Origin: an uncultured Prevotella sp.
GTDB taxonomy: Bacteria > Bacteroidota > Bacteroidia > Bacteroidales > Bacteroidaceae
Reading direction: 5' to 3'
Assembly (NCBI GenBank): GCA_937895845.1
Contig: CALBLK010000029.1
Coordinates: 1-64,000 of the forward strand
DNA length: 64,000 nucleotides
In this document: positions 42,122-51,037 of the stretch, one piece after another
Layout of the letters: the number at the start of each line of letters is the position of its first letter
Position numbering within the stretch: the first letter of the stretch is position 1
Position numbers and translations under genes: made by a program
Notes under the pieces: generated by a model
What the model was told of the DNA's origin: nothing
The model's input: the letters and a program-made list of their open reading frames with translations, nothing else
Database searches by the model: none

Positions 42122-42931
42122 TTAGTTCAGACGTGAAGTCATGGGGTTGCGAACGCCGCGGTAGCCCTTGAGGAACGCCTTGGCCGAGCCGAAGCTCAGG
42201 AACATGTCAAGGCGCACGGGGATGTGGTTGGTGTCGTCGGTGACGAAGAAGCGGATAAGCTCGTGGTTCTTGCCATCCTCGCGTTCCATGAACGAGAACA
42301 CCAGGCAGCGGAACTTCTCCTTGGAGCCTTCGACCTTGAACTTCTCCTTTCCGCGGTACACCAGCCAGGAGTTCGACAGGTGCTTGGCGTCGCTGATGGG
42401 CATCGGTATCTTCTGCCCCTTCCTGAACTTCGAGGCGTTGAAGTTCCTTGCCCTGAGGAAAATGCTCATCATGTCGTAGATGCAGTCCTGGTATTCCGAC
42501 TGCTTCCACACGTGCTTGCCGTCGCTCTCGATACGGTGCTGCCTGAGGTGGCAGTTGCCCCTGGGGTAGGAGTACCACAGCTCGTCAACATAGTAGCGCT
42601 TGCCCTCGCGCGCGCCCTTTCGGAAATACAGCGGCGACAGGTTCCTGTCGCAGTAGGAGAGCAGGGTGTCGCGCATGGTGAACACCTTGTCGAGCTTGTT
42701 GTTGCCACGGGTGACCAGGCTCGTGCGGTAGGCGTGCCTGCCGCTGTACACCGACTCGACGGTGCTCATCGAGGCCGTGCCCACCTTGACCCAGATGAAC
42801 TTCCAGTTGAAATACAGGTCGTAATAAAGGAACTCGCCCGACTTGAAGGCGTGGTTCTCGATGCCGCACTGAGCCTTGGCGCCCAGTGCGAGCGTGGCCG
42901 CGAGGGCCATCACTGTCCAGAGTCTTTTCAT
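42122..42931 (-). CDS. DUF3108 domain secreted protein
   Basis: The 269-aa protein has a signal peptide (MKRLWTVMALAATLALGAKAQ) and a DUF3108 domain: HAFKSGEFLYYDLYFNWKFIWVKVGTASM and SLVTRGNNKLDKVFTMRDTL. It is found throughout Bacteroidetes as a periplasmic or outer-membrane-associated protein of unknown function, and it often neighbours the Ig-like lipoprotein gene that is also upstream here. The frame is open upstream to 43249, but the ATG at 42931 starts the signal peptide. There is a 46-nt gap to the preceding gene. Confidence 0.85.
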   Translation of the reverse strand: MKRLWTVMALAATLALGAKAQCGIENHAFKSGEFLYYDLYFNWKFIWVKVGTASMSTVESVYSGRHAYRTSLVTRGNNKLDKVFTMRDTLLSYCDRNLSPLYFRKGAREGKRYYVDELWYSYPRGNCHLRQHRIESDGKHVWKQSEYQDCIYDMMSIFLRARNFNASKFRKGQKIPMPISDAKHLSNSWLVYRGKEKFKVEGSKEKFRCLVFSFMEREDGKNHELIRFFVTDDTNHIPVRLDMFLSFGSAKAFLKGYRGVRNPMTSRLN

Positions 42932-42977
42932 ATCTGTAGATGTTCTAAACTGTTCGCAAGGCACTGTCTGCCCAGTC

Positions 42978-44942
42978 TCACCGCCGGCGCGGCGCCGGCT
43001 CGGGCACGCCCAGCCTTGCCGCGCGGTCGGCATTGCGGTTGCGCAGCCGCCTCTCCTTGCCGGCCTTCTGCCTGGTGATGGCATCCGGCTTCTGCCGCTC
43101 GGCGCTGCAGGCGGCCAGGTTCCAGCTGTGGGTGATGTCCCACTTGGCCTTGCACTCCACCTGCCGCGGGTTGTAAAACACCTGCTCGGGCTGCACGTCA
43201 CGGTCGTAGTCGCCCGTGTCCCACACGCCGTTTCCGTTGGCATCAACAAAGGCGCGCATATAGTATTTCTGCGGGGCCAGATAGTAGAAGTCTGCCGAGC
43301 CGCCGGCCACGCGGGCCTCCTTCACCGGCTCGTCGCTGCCGTTGAGCAGCTGCACCACCAGCGTTGAGTCGGCAACGCTGTCGGGCACGGTGACGTTCAC
43401 CGTCAGGGTGGCGTACTCGTCGAGCGACCTGATGCGGATGCCCTGCGTGATGGGAGCCGACACATTGCCGTAGATGTCGCGGAAGGCGGCGGAGTCTATC
43501 TCCAGACTGTACTCCAGTCCGGGGCGCCACTCGGCCAGCAGCCGGTAGCGGCGCAGGTGGCCCTCGGCGCGCTCCCACTCCTTGCGGGCGCTGTACCACA
43601 GTGTGTCGTGCTTCACATACAGGTGGATGGCCGCCGTGTCACAGTGCTCCAGTGGCGCCGGCATCTCGACAAGCACGTTCTGGTCGGGGTCGAGCGACGA
43701 GGACGACAGGAACTTGGGCTCCAGTGCAGCGGCCGGCATCACCGAGTCGACCCGCTCGCCCCGCTTCCGGGCCTTGTCCATCTTCTTCTGCCATTTCTCC
43801 AGCTCCCTCGCGCGCTCCTTTTCCCGCTTGGCAAACGGAGTCTTGGCCAGCACCTCCAGCGTGTCGGTCTTGCTCGCCAGGGTTCCGGTGGAGTCGGTCA
43901 TCAGATAGGTCAGTTCCAGCTGCAGCGTGTCGCGGTTGACCAGCGCCGTGTCGCGCAGCCAGTAGCTCACGGTGTCGCGCCTTGCCGACGCTTCGACGAA
44001 GAAGGCGCTGTCGGCGCTGAAGTTCAGTCCCCTGACCTCGGGCAGCCGGTCGCTGCCGTAGGTGAAGAACAGGGTGAACATGCGCGCGTCCGTGCGGTCG
44101 GCCTTCAGCAGGTAGCGGTCGGTCTGCGTCACGGCAAAGGCCCGCAGCACCACGTTGTCGGGTTCGAAGTGTGTGTAAGGCACGCGCATGATGGTGTCGA
44201 TGCGCAGCGAGTCGCGCCACACTGTGTCCTGGCGGATGTCGGGCCGGCAGCTCGGTTCGATGACCCTGTGGCTGAAGGCCACCATCTCGCTCTTCTGACT
44301 GTAACGGTAGTCGCCGTCCTGGTCGTTGAGGGCGTAGCAGCGGTAGCGTCCCGGGGCCACGCCGCGCACGGTGAAGCGCCCGCGGCTGTCGGTGCGCGCC
44401 ACGCGCAGCAGCGGCTTGGTGCGGAAGGCACTGTCGGCCAGGTCGTCGTAGAGTCCCACCAGGATGCCCTTCACCGGCTCCAGGTTGGACGCGTCGAGCA
44501 CCGTTCCCGCCACCTCGAGCGTGTCGATGCGCCCTCCTGTCGAGAAGCAGTAGGTGTAGTTGCCCATGGGGTTCCCCTCGTTGTTGTCGACGATGGCGTC
44601 GGAGAAATCGATGGTATAGGTGGTGTTGGCCTTGAGCGAGTCCTTCAGGTCAATGACTATCCGCTTGCCCGAGGTCTTGATGTCGGGGGTCTCCAGCTGG
44701 GGCGGCGACACCACCACCTTGCTGGTGGCGTCCTGCAGTTTGACAAACTCGTCGAAGCTGATGGACACCTTGTGCGCCCTCACCCCCGTGGCCCTCTCGG
44801 CCGGCGAAGTCCTGACAACGCGCGGCGGCGTGTCGTCAAACCATCCGCCGTCGGGCTGTCCCATGCGTGCGCACGACACGGCGAGCAGCGCCACGAGGGC
44901 GGCCAGCCCGGCGGGTGCGGGCAGTCTGCTATGCCTGGCCAT
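42978..44942 (-). CDS. Large lipoprotein with SbsA-type Ig-like domain
   Basis: The 654-aa protein has a lipoprotein-type signal (HSRLPAPAGLAALVALLAVSCARM, Cys24) and then DDTPPRVVRTSPAERATGVR, the start of a bacterial Ig-like (Big_5/SbsA) domain to about residue 130. A carboxypeptidase-regulatory-like segment (about 135-200, VRGVAPGRYRCYALNDQDGDYRY) and further beta-rich repeats follow. A basic helical stretch (KREKERARELEKWQKKMDKARKRGER) lies near 370-395. The C-terminus is unusually basic and Arg-rich (RRLRNRNADRAARLG). The family is conserved in Bacteroidetes with unknown function. Its start overlaps the end of the upstream GH3-like gene by 14 nt. Confidence 0.82.
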   Translation of the reverse strand: MARHSRLPAPAGLAALVALLAVSCARMGQPDGGWFDDTPPRVVRTSPAERATGVRAHKVSISFDEFVKLQDATSKVVVSPPQLETPDIKTSGKRIVIDLKDSLKANTTYTIDFSDAIVDNNEGNPMGNYTYCFSTGGRIDTLEVAGTVLDASNLEPVKGILVGLYDDLADSAFRTKPLLRVARTDSRGRFTVRGVAPGRYRCYALNDQDGDYRYSQKSEMVAFSHRVIEPSCRPDIRQDTVWRDSLRIDTIMRVPYTHFEPDNVVLRAFAVTQTDRYLLKADRTDARMFTLFFTYGSDRLPEVRGLNFSADSAFFVEASARRDTVSYWLRDTALVNRDTLQLELTYLMTDSTGTLASKTDTLEVLAKTPFAKREKERARELEKWQKKMDKARKRGERVDSVMPAAALEPKFLSSSSLDPDQNVLVEMPAPLEHCDTAAIHLYVKHDTLWYSARKEWERAEGHLRRYRLLAEWRPGLEYSLEIDSAAFRDIYGNVSAPITQGIRIRSLDEYATLTVNVTVPDSVADSTLVVQLLNGSDEPVKEARVAGGSADFYYLAPQKYYMRAFVDANGNGVWDTGDYDRDVQPEQVFYNPRQVECKAKWDITHSWNLAACSAERQKPDAITRQKAGKERRLRNRNADRAARLGVPEPAPRRR

Positions 44943-46470
44943 CGGTGTTGGCGGTTGGTTGCTGACTGTTGAGCTGCAGCAGCACGTCAATGTGCTCGCG
45001 GCTGTTGCAGAGCCGGGGCACCTTGTGCTGTCCGCCGAGCTTTCCGCGCATGCGGAGCCAGTCGTTGAACAGGCCCCGGCGCGCCTTGACCACCTCGAGG
45101 TGCTGCAGCGTGATGTCCTTGTGGCGCTTGGCCTCATAGTCGCTGTTGAGCTCCTGGAGCCGCTTGTCCAGCAGCCGGGCGAACGTGTCAATGCTGCCGG
45201 GCTCGCGGGCAAACTCGATGAGCCACTGGTGCCGGCACTTCGCGTGGTTGTCCATGAACACGGGGGCCGCCGTGTACTCGCTCACCTCGGCGCCCGTCCG
45301 GGCGCAGGCATAGGCCAGTCCCTGCTCGGCGTTGTCGACGATGAGCTCTTCGCCAAAGGCGTTGATGAACGACTTGGTGCGCCCGGTGATGGTGAACTTG
45401 TAGGGGTTGGTCGACGTGAAGCTCACGGTGTCGCCCAGCACATAGCGCCACAGTCCGCACGAGGTGGAGATGACCATGGCGTAGTTGCGCCCCTTCTCCA
45501 CGCCCCAGAGGGGCACCACCGTGGGGCTGGCAGAGCCGAACTCGTCCATGGGGATGAACTCGTAGAACACGCCGTAGTCCACCAGCAGCAGCATGGCCTT
45601 GTCAGCCGGGTCGTCCTGCAGGCCGAAGAAGCCCTCGCTGGCGTTGTAGGTCTCCATGTAGTGCATGCCGGGCGAGGTGATGAGCTGCTCGTACTGGCTG
45701 CGGTAGGGCGTGAAGGCCACGCCGCCGTGGAAGAACACCTCGAGGTTGGGCCACACCTCCTCGAGGTGCGCCTTGCCCGACAGCTCCATCACGCGGGTGA
45801 GCACCGAGAGCATCCACGAGGGCACGCCGCTGATGTTGGTCACGTTCTTGCGGAGTGTCTCGCGGGCTATGCGCTCGCGCTTCACCTCGAAGTCGGCGAT
45901 GAGGGCGGTCTGCTTCTTGGGCACGCGCACCAGGTTGGCCAGCGGGCTGATGTTCTCGATGAGGATGGCGCTGAGGTCGCCCACCAGCGAGTGGGGCAGG
46001 TTGAAGTTGGGCGCGTGGCTCCCGCCGAGGATGAGCGCCTTGCCGTCGAACAGGCGGCTCTTGGGGTTGTTGCGCAGGTAGAGGGCCACCGCGTCCTTGC
46101 CGCCCCGGTAGTGCAGGTCCTGCAGGCCGTCGGGGCTCACGGGGATGAACTTGCTCTTGTCGTTGGTGGTGCCCGACGACTTGGCATACCACCTCACCTG
46201 GCCGGGCCACAGGATGTCGCGCTCGCCGTGGCGCATGCGGTCGATGTCGCCCTTGAGCTCCTCGTAGGTGTTCAGGGGGGTGTGTTTCACAAAGTCACCG
46301 TAGCCGCGCACCTCGCCAAACAGGTGCTTGCGCCCGTATTCCGTGTTCCGCGCCCTCTGCGCAAGGTGGCCGAGCACCTGCCTTTGCAGGGCCTCCGCCT
46401 CGCTGCCGTAGCGTTCCAGCTCGCGCTGCCGCGGCACAAAGAGCTTCCCGATAATCCGTGTCAGACTCAT
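44929..46470 (-). CDS. GH3 auxin-responsive promoter family protein (acyl-adenylate-forming)
   Basis: The 513-aa protein of the GH3 family belongs to the ANL adenylate-forming superfamily. The ATP-binding motif SSGTTNDKSKFIPVS lies near residue 97. Plant members conjugate amino acids to hormones such as auxin; bacterial members are widespread in Bacteroidetes and of unknown substrate. YMETYNASEGFFGLQDD and the C-terminal TGRTKSFINAFGEELIVDNAE are conserved family segments. The ATG at 46470 begins MSLTRIIGKLFV, matching the family; the longer frame from 46539 adds a low-quality N-terminus. It is the first gene of the operon of four ending at the META gene, with -7 box at 46583-46590. Confidence 0.88.
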   Translation of the reverse strand: MSLTRIIGKLFVPRQRELERYGSEAEALQRQVLGHLAQRARNTEYGRKHLFGEVRGYGDFVKHTPLNTYEELKGDIDRMRHGERDILWPGQVRWYAKSSGTTNDKSKFIPVSPDGLQDLHYRGGKDAVALYLRNNPKSRLFDGKALILGGSHAPNFNLPHSLVGDLSAILIENISPLANLVRVPKKQTALIADFEVKRERIARETLRKNVTNISGVPSWMLSVLTRVMELSGKAHLEEVWPNLEVFFHGGVAFTPYRSQYEQLITSPGMHYMETYNASEGFFGLQDDPADKAMLLLVDYGVFYEFIPMDEFGSASPTVVPLWGVEKGRNYAMVISTSCGLWRYVLGDTVSFTSTNPYKFTITGRTKSFINAFGEELIVDNAEQGLAYACARTGAEVSEYTAAPVFMDNHAKCRHQWLIEFAREPGSIDTFARLLDKRLQELNSDYEAKRHKDITLQHLEVVKARRGLFNDWLRMRGKLGGQHKVPRLCNSREHIDVLLQLNSQQPTANTDGQA

Positions 46471-46582
46471 AGTTGTATGGATGTTCACTGTTGCTTGCCG
46501 GCCTTTCCGCCCCTGCGCCCCGCCCCGCTCAGGGGGCATGGCGCGTCCGGGCGCACGCTTGCCGGCACGTCACTTCAAACTG

Positions 46583-46590
46583 CAAAGGTA
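46583..46590 (-). promoter_or_regulatory. Predicted promoter -7 element of the GH3-like operon
   Basis: Minus strand TACCTTTG, about 110 nt upstream of the ATG. Next to it (46602-46645) lie two 22-nt units starting GCAAAACG. The rest of the 500-nt gap 46471-46970 shows only the divergent Lrp promoter. Confidence 0.6.
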
Positions 46591-46847
46591 GGCAAACTTT
46601 TGCAAAACGCTGGCTTTTGCCCCGCAAAACGGCCTGTTTTCACATAATTTAGTCTGCCGCGGGGGGGCGCCCTCCCATGCAGCCGCCACACCCAAAAACA
46701 AGGCACACCACCATGTCAGACAATTTTGAGCGCCTGCCTGCCTCCAGTCCGCCCGGGCGGTGACGGGCACCCAAGGCCCTCGACGACGGCCGCCGGGGCG
46801 GGTCTCATGTGTCATTTTGTTTAAAAAACGGCCAAAAAACCTTTCCT

Positions 46848-46882
46848 TTTGTTGTCCGTATCATTTAAAATACTTACTTTTG
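46848..46882 (+). promoter_or_regulatory. Predicted promoter of the Lrp regulator-hydrolase operon
   Basis: TACTTTTG at 46875-46882, with TTG at 46852-46854 (20-nt spacer) or TTTG at 46848-46851 (23-nt spacer). Confidence 0.65.
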
Positions 46883-46970
46883 CTGGCCTTTTTCCGGCTG
46901 ACTGACAGAAGCCGGCGGCCGCACTTGCAGTGCAAACACATAGCCATTGTTGTGCAAACATATTTATATT

Positions 46971-47447
46971 ATGGACAAAATAGACAATCTTGACAAGAAG
47001 ATTCTGAGCATTCTGTCGAAGAATGCGCGCATTCCCTTCAAGGATGTTGCCGCCGAGTGTGGCGTGTCGCGTGCCGCCATCCACCAGCGCGTGCAGCATC
47101 TCGTCGACGGCAACGTTATCCTGGGCAGCGGGTTCGACGTGAACCCCAAGAGCCTGGGCTACTCCACCTGCACCTATGTGGGCATCACCCTCGAGCGGGG
47201 CAGCATGTACAAGGACGTGGTGACGCGCCTCCAGCACATCCCCGAGATTGTGGAGTGCCACTTCACCACCGGCCCCTACACCATGCTGGTGAAGCTCTAC
47301 GCCCGCGACAACGAGCAGCTGATGCACCTGCTCAACGGGCAGCTGCAGGACATCCCCGGCGTGGTGGCCACCGAGACGCTCATCTCGCTCGAGCAGAGCA
47401 TCAAGCGCGAAATCCCCATCAACATAGACTCCCCGTGCAATGACTGA
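46971..47447 (+). CDS. Lrp/AsnC-family transcriptional regulator
   Basis: The 158-aa protein has an N-terminal winged helix-turn-helix (LDKKILSILSKNARIPFKDVAAECGVSRAAIHQRVQHL, about 7-44) and a C-terminal RAM/AsnC ligand-binding domain (about 65-145, including HFTTGPYTMLVKLYARD). It probably senses an amino acid. Its last 8 nt overlap the next gene, so it is co-transcribed with the C26-M19 fusion and may regulate it according to amino acid supply. The ATG at 46971 begins MDKIDNLDKK, the usual Bacteroidales Lrp N-terminus. Confidence 0.93.
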   Translation: MDKIDNLDKKILSILSKNARIPFKDVAAECGVSRAAIHQRVQHLVDGNVILGSGFDVNPKSLGYSTCTYVGITLERGSMYKDVVTRLQHIPEIVECHFTTGPYTMLVKLYARDNEQLMHLLNGQLQDIPGVVATETLISLEQSIKREIPINIDSPCND

Positions 47448-49227
47448 CCCAATAGCGCGCTTTGACTGGCAGGCGGTGCTCCGCGACGGGCCATACGCCT
47501 CGTTCCCCGAGGCCGGCGAGCGCCCGGTCATCGGCATCACCGCCAACTACGGCGACCGCTCGGCCATGCTGACCGAGCAGTATTACAAGGCTGTTGTGGC
47601 CGCCGGGGGCACGCCGGTGCTCATCCCGCCGGTGGCGGACACCCAGGTTGCCGTCAACACCCTGGCGCGTGTCGACGGGCTGCTGCTCAGCGGCGGAGCC
47701 GACATCAACACCCTCTACGCCGGCGAGGAGCCGTCGCCGGCACTCCGCGACATCAACGCCGAGCGCGACCTGCCCGAGCTGCTGCTCACCCGGCTGGCCT
47801 ACAACCGGCAGATACCCACGCTGGGCATCTGCCGGGGCATCCAGATGCTGGCCATGGCGCTGGGGGGCCGCGTGGAGCAGGACATCCTCTCGGCGCAGCG
47901 CCCCGGCGGACAGGGCGGCGGCAAGCCCGTGAAGCACAGCCAGGAGGCCGACCGCAGCCTGCCCACACACACCGTCGCCATCGAGCGCGGCTCCATACTG
48001 CACGCGCTCTACCGGTCGCAGGCCATCGCCGTCAACTCGTTCCACCACCAGGCTGTGGCCGACGCCGGCGGGCGGTTCCGCGTGACCGCCACGGCCCCCG
48101 ACGGCACCGTGGAGGCCATCGAGAGCCGCGAGTTCAAGTCGGTCATGGGGGTGCAGTGGCACCCCGAGTGCATGGCTGAGGGCCAGCCGATCTTCCGCTG
48201 GCTGGTGAAGCAGGCGGCCCACTTCCGCGAGGCCAACAGGCTGCACGACAGGATTGTCACCCTCGACACCCACTGCGACACGCCGATGCTCTTCGCCAAG
48301 GGCGTCGACTTCGCCAGGCGCGACAGCCGCATCCTCGTCGACCTGCACAAGATGACCGAGGGCCGGCTCGACGCCACCATCATGGTGGCCTACCTGCCGC
48401 AGCCCGGGCTGGGTGAGACGTTCTCGGGCAAGGTGGACTGCGAGGTGGACGGGCCGACCCAGTATGCCGACCTCATCTTCGACAAGATCGAGGCCATCGT
48501 GGCGGCCCACAAGGACTGCCTGAGCATTGCCCGCACACCGGCCGACCTGTACAGCGACAAGCGCCACGGGCGCAAGTCAATCATGCTGGGCATCGAGAAC
48601 GGACTGGCCCTCGGGGGCAGCCTGGCGGCCGTGAAGCACTTCAAGCAGCGCGGCGTGGTGTACATCACGCTGTGCCACAACGGCGACAACGACCTGTGCG
48701 ACAGCGCCCGGGGGTGCAACACGCACAACGGCGTGAGCCCCCTTGGCGAGCAGGTCATCCGCGAGATGAACCGCCTGGGCATCATGGTAGACCTGAGCCA
48801 CGGCGGCGAGAAGAGCTTCTACGACGCGCTCGCCATCAGCAGCAAGCCCATCGTGTGCAGCCACAGCAGCGCCCGCGCCCTGTGCGACCACCCGCGCAAC
48901 CTCACCGACGACCAGATGAGGGCCCTGGCGGCCAGGGGCGGCGTGGCCCAGACCACGCTCTACCACGGCTTCCTGCGCAGCGCCGGCGAGGCCACCATCC
49001 TTGACGCCGTGGCCCACCTCGAGCACGCCATCCACGTGATGGGCGTCGACCACGTGGGCATCGGCACCGACTTCGACGGCGACGGCGGCGTGCGCGGCAT
49101 GGCCGACGCGTCGGAGGCCATCAACTTCACCCGCATGCTCCTGGCCCGGCACTACTCCGAGCGGGACATCCAGAAGATCTGGGGAGGCAACTTCATGCGC
49201 GTGATGGGCGAGGTGCAGGCCGTTTAG
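47440..49227 (+). CDS. Fusion of gamma-glutamyl hydrolase-like glutamine amidotransferase (C26) and membrane dipeptidase (M19)
   Basis: The 595-aa protein joins two enzymes. Residues about 28-255 are a class I glutamine amidotransferase/peptidase C26, similar to gamma-glutamyl-GABA hydrolase PuuD: the nucleophile is Cys131 in LGICRGIQ and the His/Glu pair is in GVQWHPE near 244. Residues about 265-595 are an M19 membrane dipeptidase: DTHCDTP (zinc His-Asp) near 272, IENG, HNGDND, LSHGGEKSFYDALAISSKPIVCSHSS and DHVGIGTDFDGDGGV. No signal peptide, so it is probably cytoplasmic. A joint role in breaking down gamma-glutamyl peptides or similar dipeptides is inference. It overlaps the Lrp gene by 8 nt. 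Confidence 0.88.
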   Translation: MTDPIARFDWQAVLRDGPYASFPEAGERPVIGITANYGDRSAMLTEQYYKAVVAAGGTPVLIPPVADTQVAVNTLARVDGLLLSGGADINTLYAGEEPSPALRDINAERDLPELLLTRLAYNRQIPTLGICRGIQMLAMALGGRVEQDILSAQRPGGQGGGKPVKHSQEADRSLPTHTVAIERGSILHALYRSQAIAVNSFHHQAVADAGGRFRVTATAPDGTVEAIESREFKSVMGVQWHPECMAEGQPIFRWLVKQAAHFREANRLHDRIVTLDTHCDTPMLFAKGVDFARRDSRILVDLHKMTEGRLDATIMVAYLPQPGLGETFSGKVDCEVDGPTQYADLIFDKIEAIVAAHKDCLSIARTPADLYSDKRHGRKSIMLGIENGLALGGSLAAVKHFKQRGVVYITLCHNGDNDLCDSARGCNTHNGVSPLGEQVIREMNRLGIMVDLSHGGEKSFYDALAISSKPIVCSHSSARALCDHPRNLTDDQMRALAARGGVAQTTLYHGFLRSAGEATILDAVAHLEHAIHVMGVDHVGIGTDFDGDGGVRGMADASEAINFTRMLLARHYSERDIQKIWGGNFMRVMGEVQAV

Positions 49228-49238
49228 CAGATGGACAG

Positions 49239-49308
49239 GACAAAAGGTGTCCGCACGGGCCGCGGCATGACAATGCGCATGCCGCGGCCCGTGCAGGCAC
49301 CTTTTGTC
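49239..49308. terminator. Long two-way terminator hairpin
   Basis: Outer arms GACAAAAGGTG (49239-49249) and CACCTTTTGTC (49298-49308), inner 17-bp perfect arms (49253-49269, 49278-49294), separated by 3-nt interior loops. Lies between the convergent fusion gene and the M28 gene. Confidence 0.85.
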
Positions 49309-49326
49309 TGCGGGGTCGCGGTGAGC

Positions 49327-50331
49327 CTACTGCGTTACCAGCACCTTGAGCACCGTCTGCCCTACGGCCTTCAGCGTGGCCTTGTCAATGTGGGCCATGT
49401 CGTCGGCCAGCGTGTGCCACGTGGGCCCGAAGCTGCTCCGGGCGCAGTCGGGGTGGTAGGGGATGATGTCGATGGTGGGGATGCCGGCCACCTCGTTCAC
49501 GGGAACGTGGTCGTCGGTAACCATGCCGCCGTCGGTGGCGGGGAAGTAGCTGCCATAGCCCAGCTCGGCGGCCGCCCGCCACACGCGGTCAACCACCTCG
49601 GGGGCGTAGCGCACGGACATGCCCTCGCGGCAGAACCTTGCGCCCTGCCCGCCAACCATGTCGAGCAGTATGCCGAAGCGCGCCTTGTAGCCGGCCTTGT
49701 GGGGGTGGGCGGCCCAGTGGCTTGCGCCCAGCGCCCAGGTGCCGGCGTCGTCGCCGGTCTCCGCCCACTGCGGCGTGCCCCAGTCCTCGGCGTCAAAGCA
49801 CACGAAGTCAACGCCCACGCCCAGGCTGTCGGCCAGCGGCGCCAGCAGCCTGGCCAGCTCGAGCAGCACAGCCACGCCGCTCGCGCCGTCGTTGGCCGCC
49901 ATCACCGGCTTGCGCCAGTTGGCGCTGTCGGGGTCGTTGTCGGCCCACGGCCGGCTGTCCCAGTGGGCGCAGAGCAGCACGCGGCCGGCGGCGCCGGGGT
50001 TCATGCTGGCAATGATGTTGCAGGCCTTGAGGGGCGTTCCGTCGTAGCCGCCGAGGGTGGCCCGCTGCTCGGTGACCTGCAAGCCGAAGGCCCTGAACTT
50101 GCCGGCTATCCACGCGCCGCACCGGTCGTGGGCCTCGCTGTTCATCACGCGGGGGCCGAAGGCGCACTGGGCGGCACAGTAGGCATAGGCGCTGTCGGCG
50201 CAAAACTCGGGCACGGCGACGGCCGGCACGCCGTCGCCGGCGGCGCCGCCGCTCCTTTTCGCTCCGCCACAGGCGGCCAGCGCCGCTGCCACGGCAACGG
50301 CGGTGACAGCGGACAATATCTTTTCTTTCAT
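49327..50331 (-). CDS. M28-family metallopeptidase lipoprotein (glutaminyl cyclase-like)
   Basis: The 334-aa protein has a lipoprotein-type signal (KILSAVTAVAVAAALAACGG, Cys21) and an M28/glutaminyl-peptide cyclotransferase-like domain. Visible zinc-site candidates are LLCAHWDSRP, NDGASGVAVLLELA, FDAEDWG and the C-terminal TWHTLADDMAHID. In Bacteroidetes this group is annotated as M28 peptidase or glutaminyl cyclase, which forms N-terminal pyroglutamate after signal cleavage; the two cannot be separated here. The frame extends to 50379, but ATG 50331 starts the signal. It is the last gene of the U32 operon. Confidence 0.85.
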   Translation of the reverse strand: MKEKILSAVTAVAVAAALAACGGAKRSGGAAGDGVPAVAVPEFCADSAYAYCAAQCAFGPRVMNSEAHDRCGAWIAGKFRAFGLQVTEQRATLGGYDGTPLKACNIIASMNPGAAGRVLLCAHWDSRPWADNDPDSANWRKPVMAANDGASGVAVLLELARLLAPLADSLGVGVDFVCFDAEDWGTPQWAETGDDAGTWALGASHWAAHPHKAGYKARFGILLDMVGGQGARFCREGMSVRYAPEVVDRVWRAAAELGYGSYFPATDGGMVTDDHVPVNEVAGIPTIDIIPYHPDCARSSFGPTWHTLADDMAHIDKATLKAVGQTVLKVLVTQ

Positions 50332-50375
50332 GCTAAAATGGGTGTTATGAGTTGTCATGCACAGGCGCGCGGCCC

Positions 50376-51026
50376 TCACAGCTGGCCGGACTCGACCAGC
50401 AGCACCACGCGCTCGGTGAGGCGGTCGGTGCCCTCGGGGTCGTAGCCCTTGCGCAGCGAGGCGCCGAAGATGGACGAGAACGCCTGCCAGAAGCCGGCGC
50501 GGATGGGGCCGAGAAAGGCCTTCACGATGTCATAGGACGAGGAGTTGCACTCGCGGTAGATGAGCTTGATGAGCAGCTTGCCCTGCGAATAGGTGAGCTT
50601 CTTCATGCGCGGCTTGTACTCCTTGATGATGCTTTTCTCCACCAGCCGCATGTGCTCGTCCCTCGCCCGCTTGTTGGGCAGGGTCTCCAGGTACTCGTAG
50701 GTCTCGAGGATAATCTTGTTCACCTCCTTGGCGATGGGCAGCACCTTCTTCACGTTGCGCACCAGCCGCATGTAGCTCATGGCCTGCCGCTGGCTGCTGA
50801 ACTCCAGCCGGGGGTACACGTAGACGTTGTTCATCTCCATGTACTGGATGCTGTCGCGCCCGTAGAGCACCTTGCCCACCTTGACCGTGGGCACAAAGGT
50901 GGGGCTGTCCATGTCGACGGCGCGGTCTTCGGGGTGCGCCCCGCCGACGCTGCCGGCCTGCGCCGCGGCCCTGAGGGCCAGGGCCGCGCAGGCGGCGACG
51001 AGTGCCATTCGCTTGAAGTGTGCCAT
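50376..51026 (-). CDS. DUF4294 domain secreted protein
   Basis: The 216-aa protein starts with a probable signal peptide (HFKRMALVAACAALALRAAAQ) and contains DUF4294: GKVLYGRDSIQYMEMNNVYVYPRL (about 50-75) and a long helical C-terminal part (VRNVKKVLPIAKEVNKIILETYEYLETLPNKRARDEHMRLVEKSI). The family is restricted to Bacteroidetes, function unknown. ATG 51026 lies 11 nt after the SufE stop; a second Met seven codons in is an alternative start. The M28 gene follows after 44 nt. Confidence 0.85.
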   Translation of the reverse strand: MAHFKRMALVAACAALALRAAAQAGSVGGAHPEDRAVDMDSPTFVPTVKVGKVLYGRDSIQYMEMNNVYVYPRLEFSSQRQAMSYMRLVRNVKKVLPIAKEVNKIILETYEYLETLPNKRARDEHMRLVEKSIIKEYKPRMKKLTYSQGKLLIKLIYRECNSSSYDIVKAFLGPIRAGFWQAFSSIFGASLRKGYDPEGTDRLTERVVLLVESGQL

Positions 51027-51037
51027 GGCCGCCCCGC

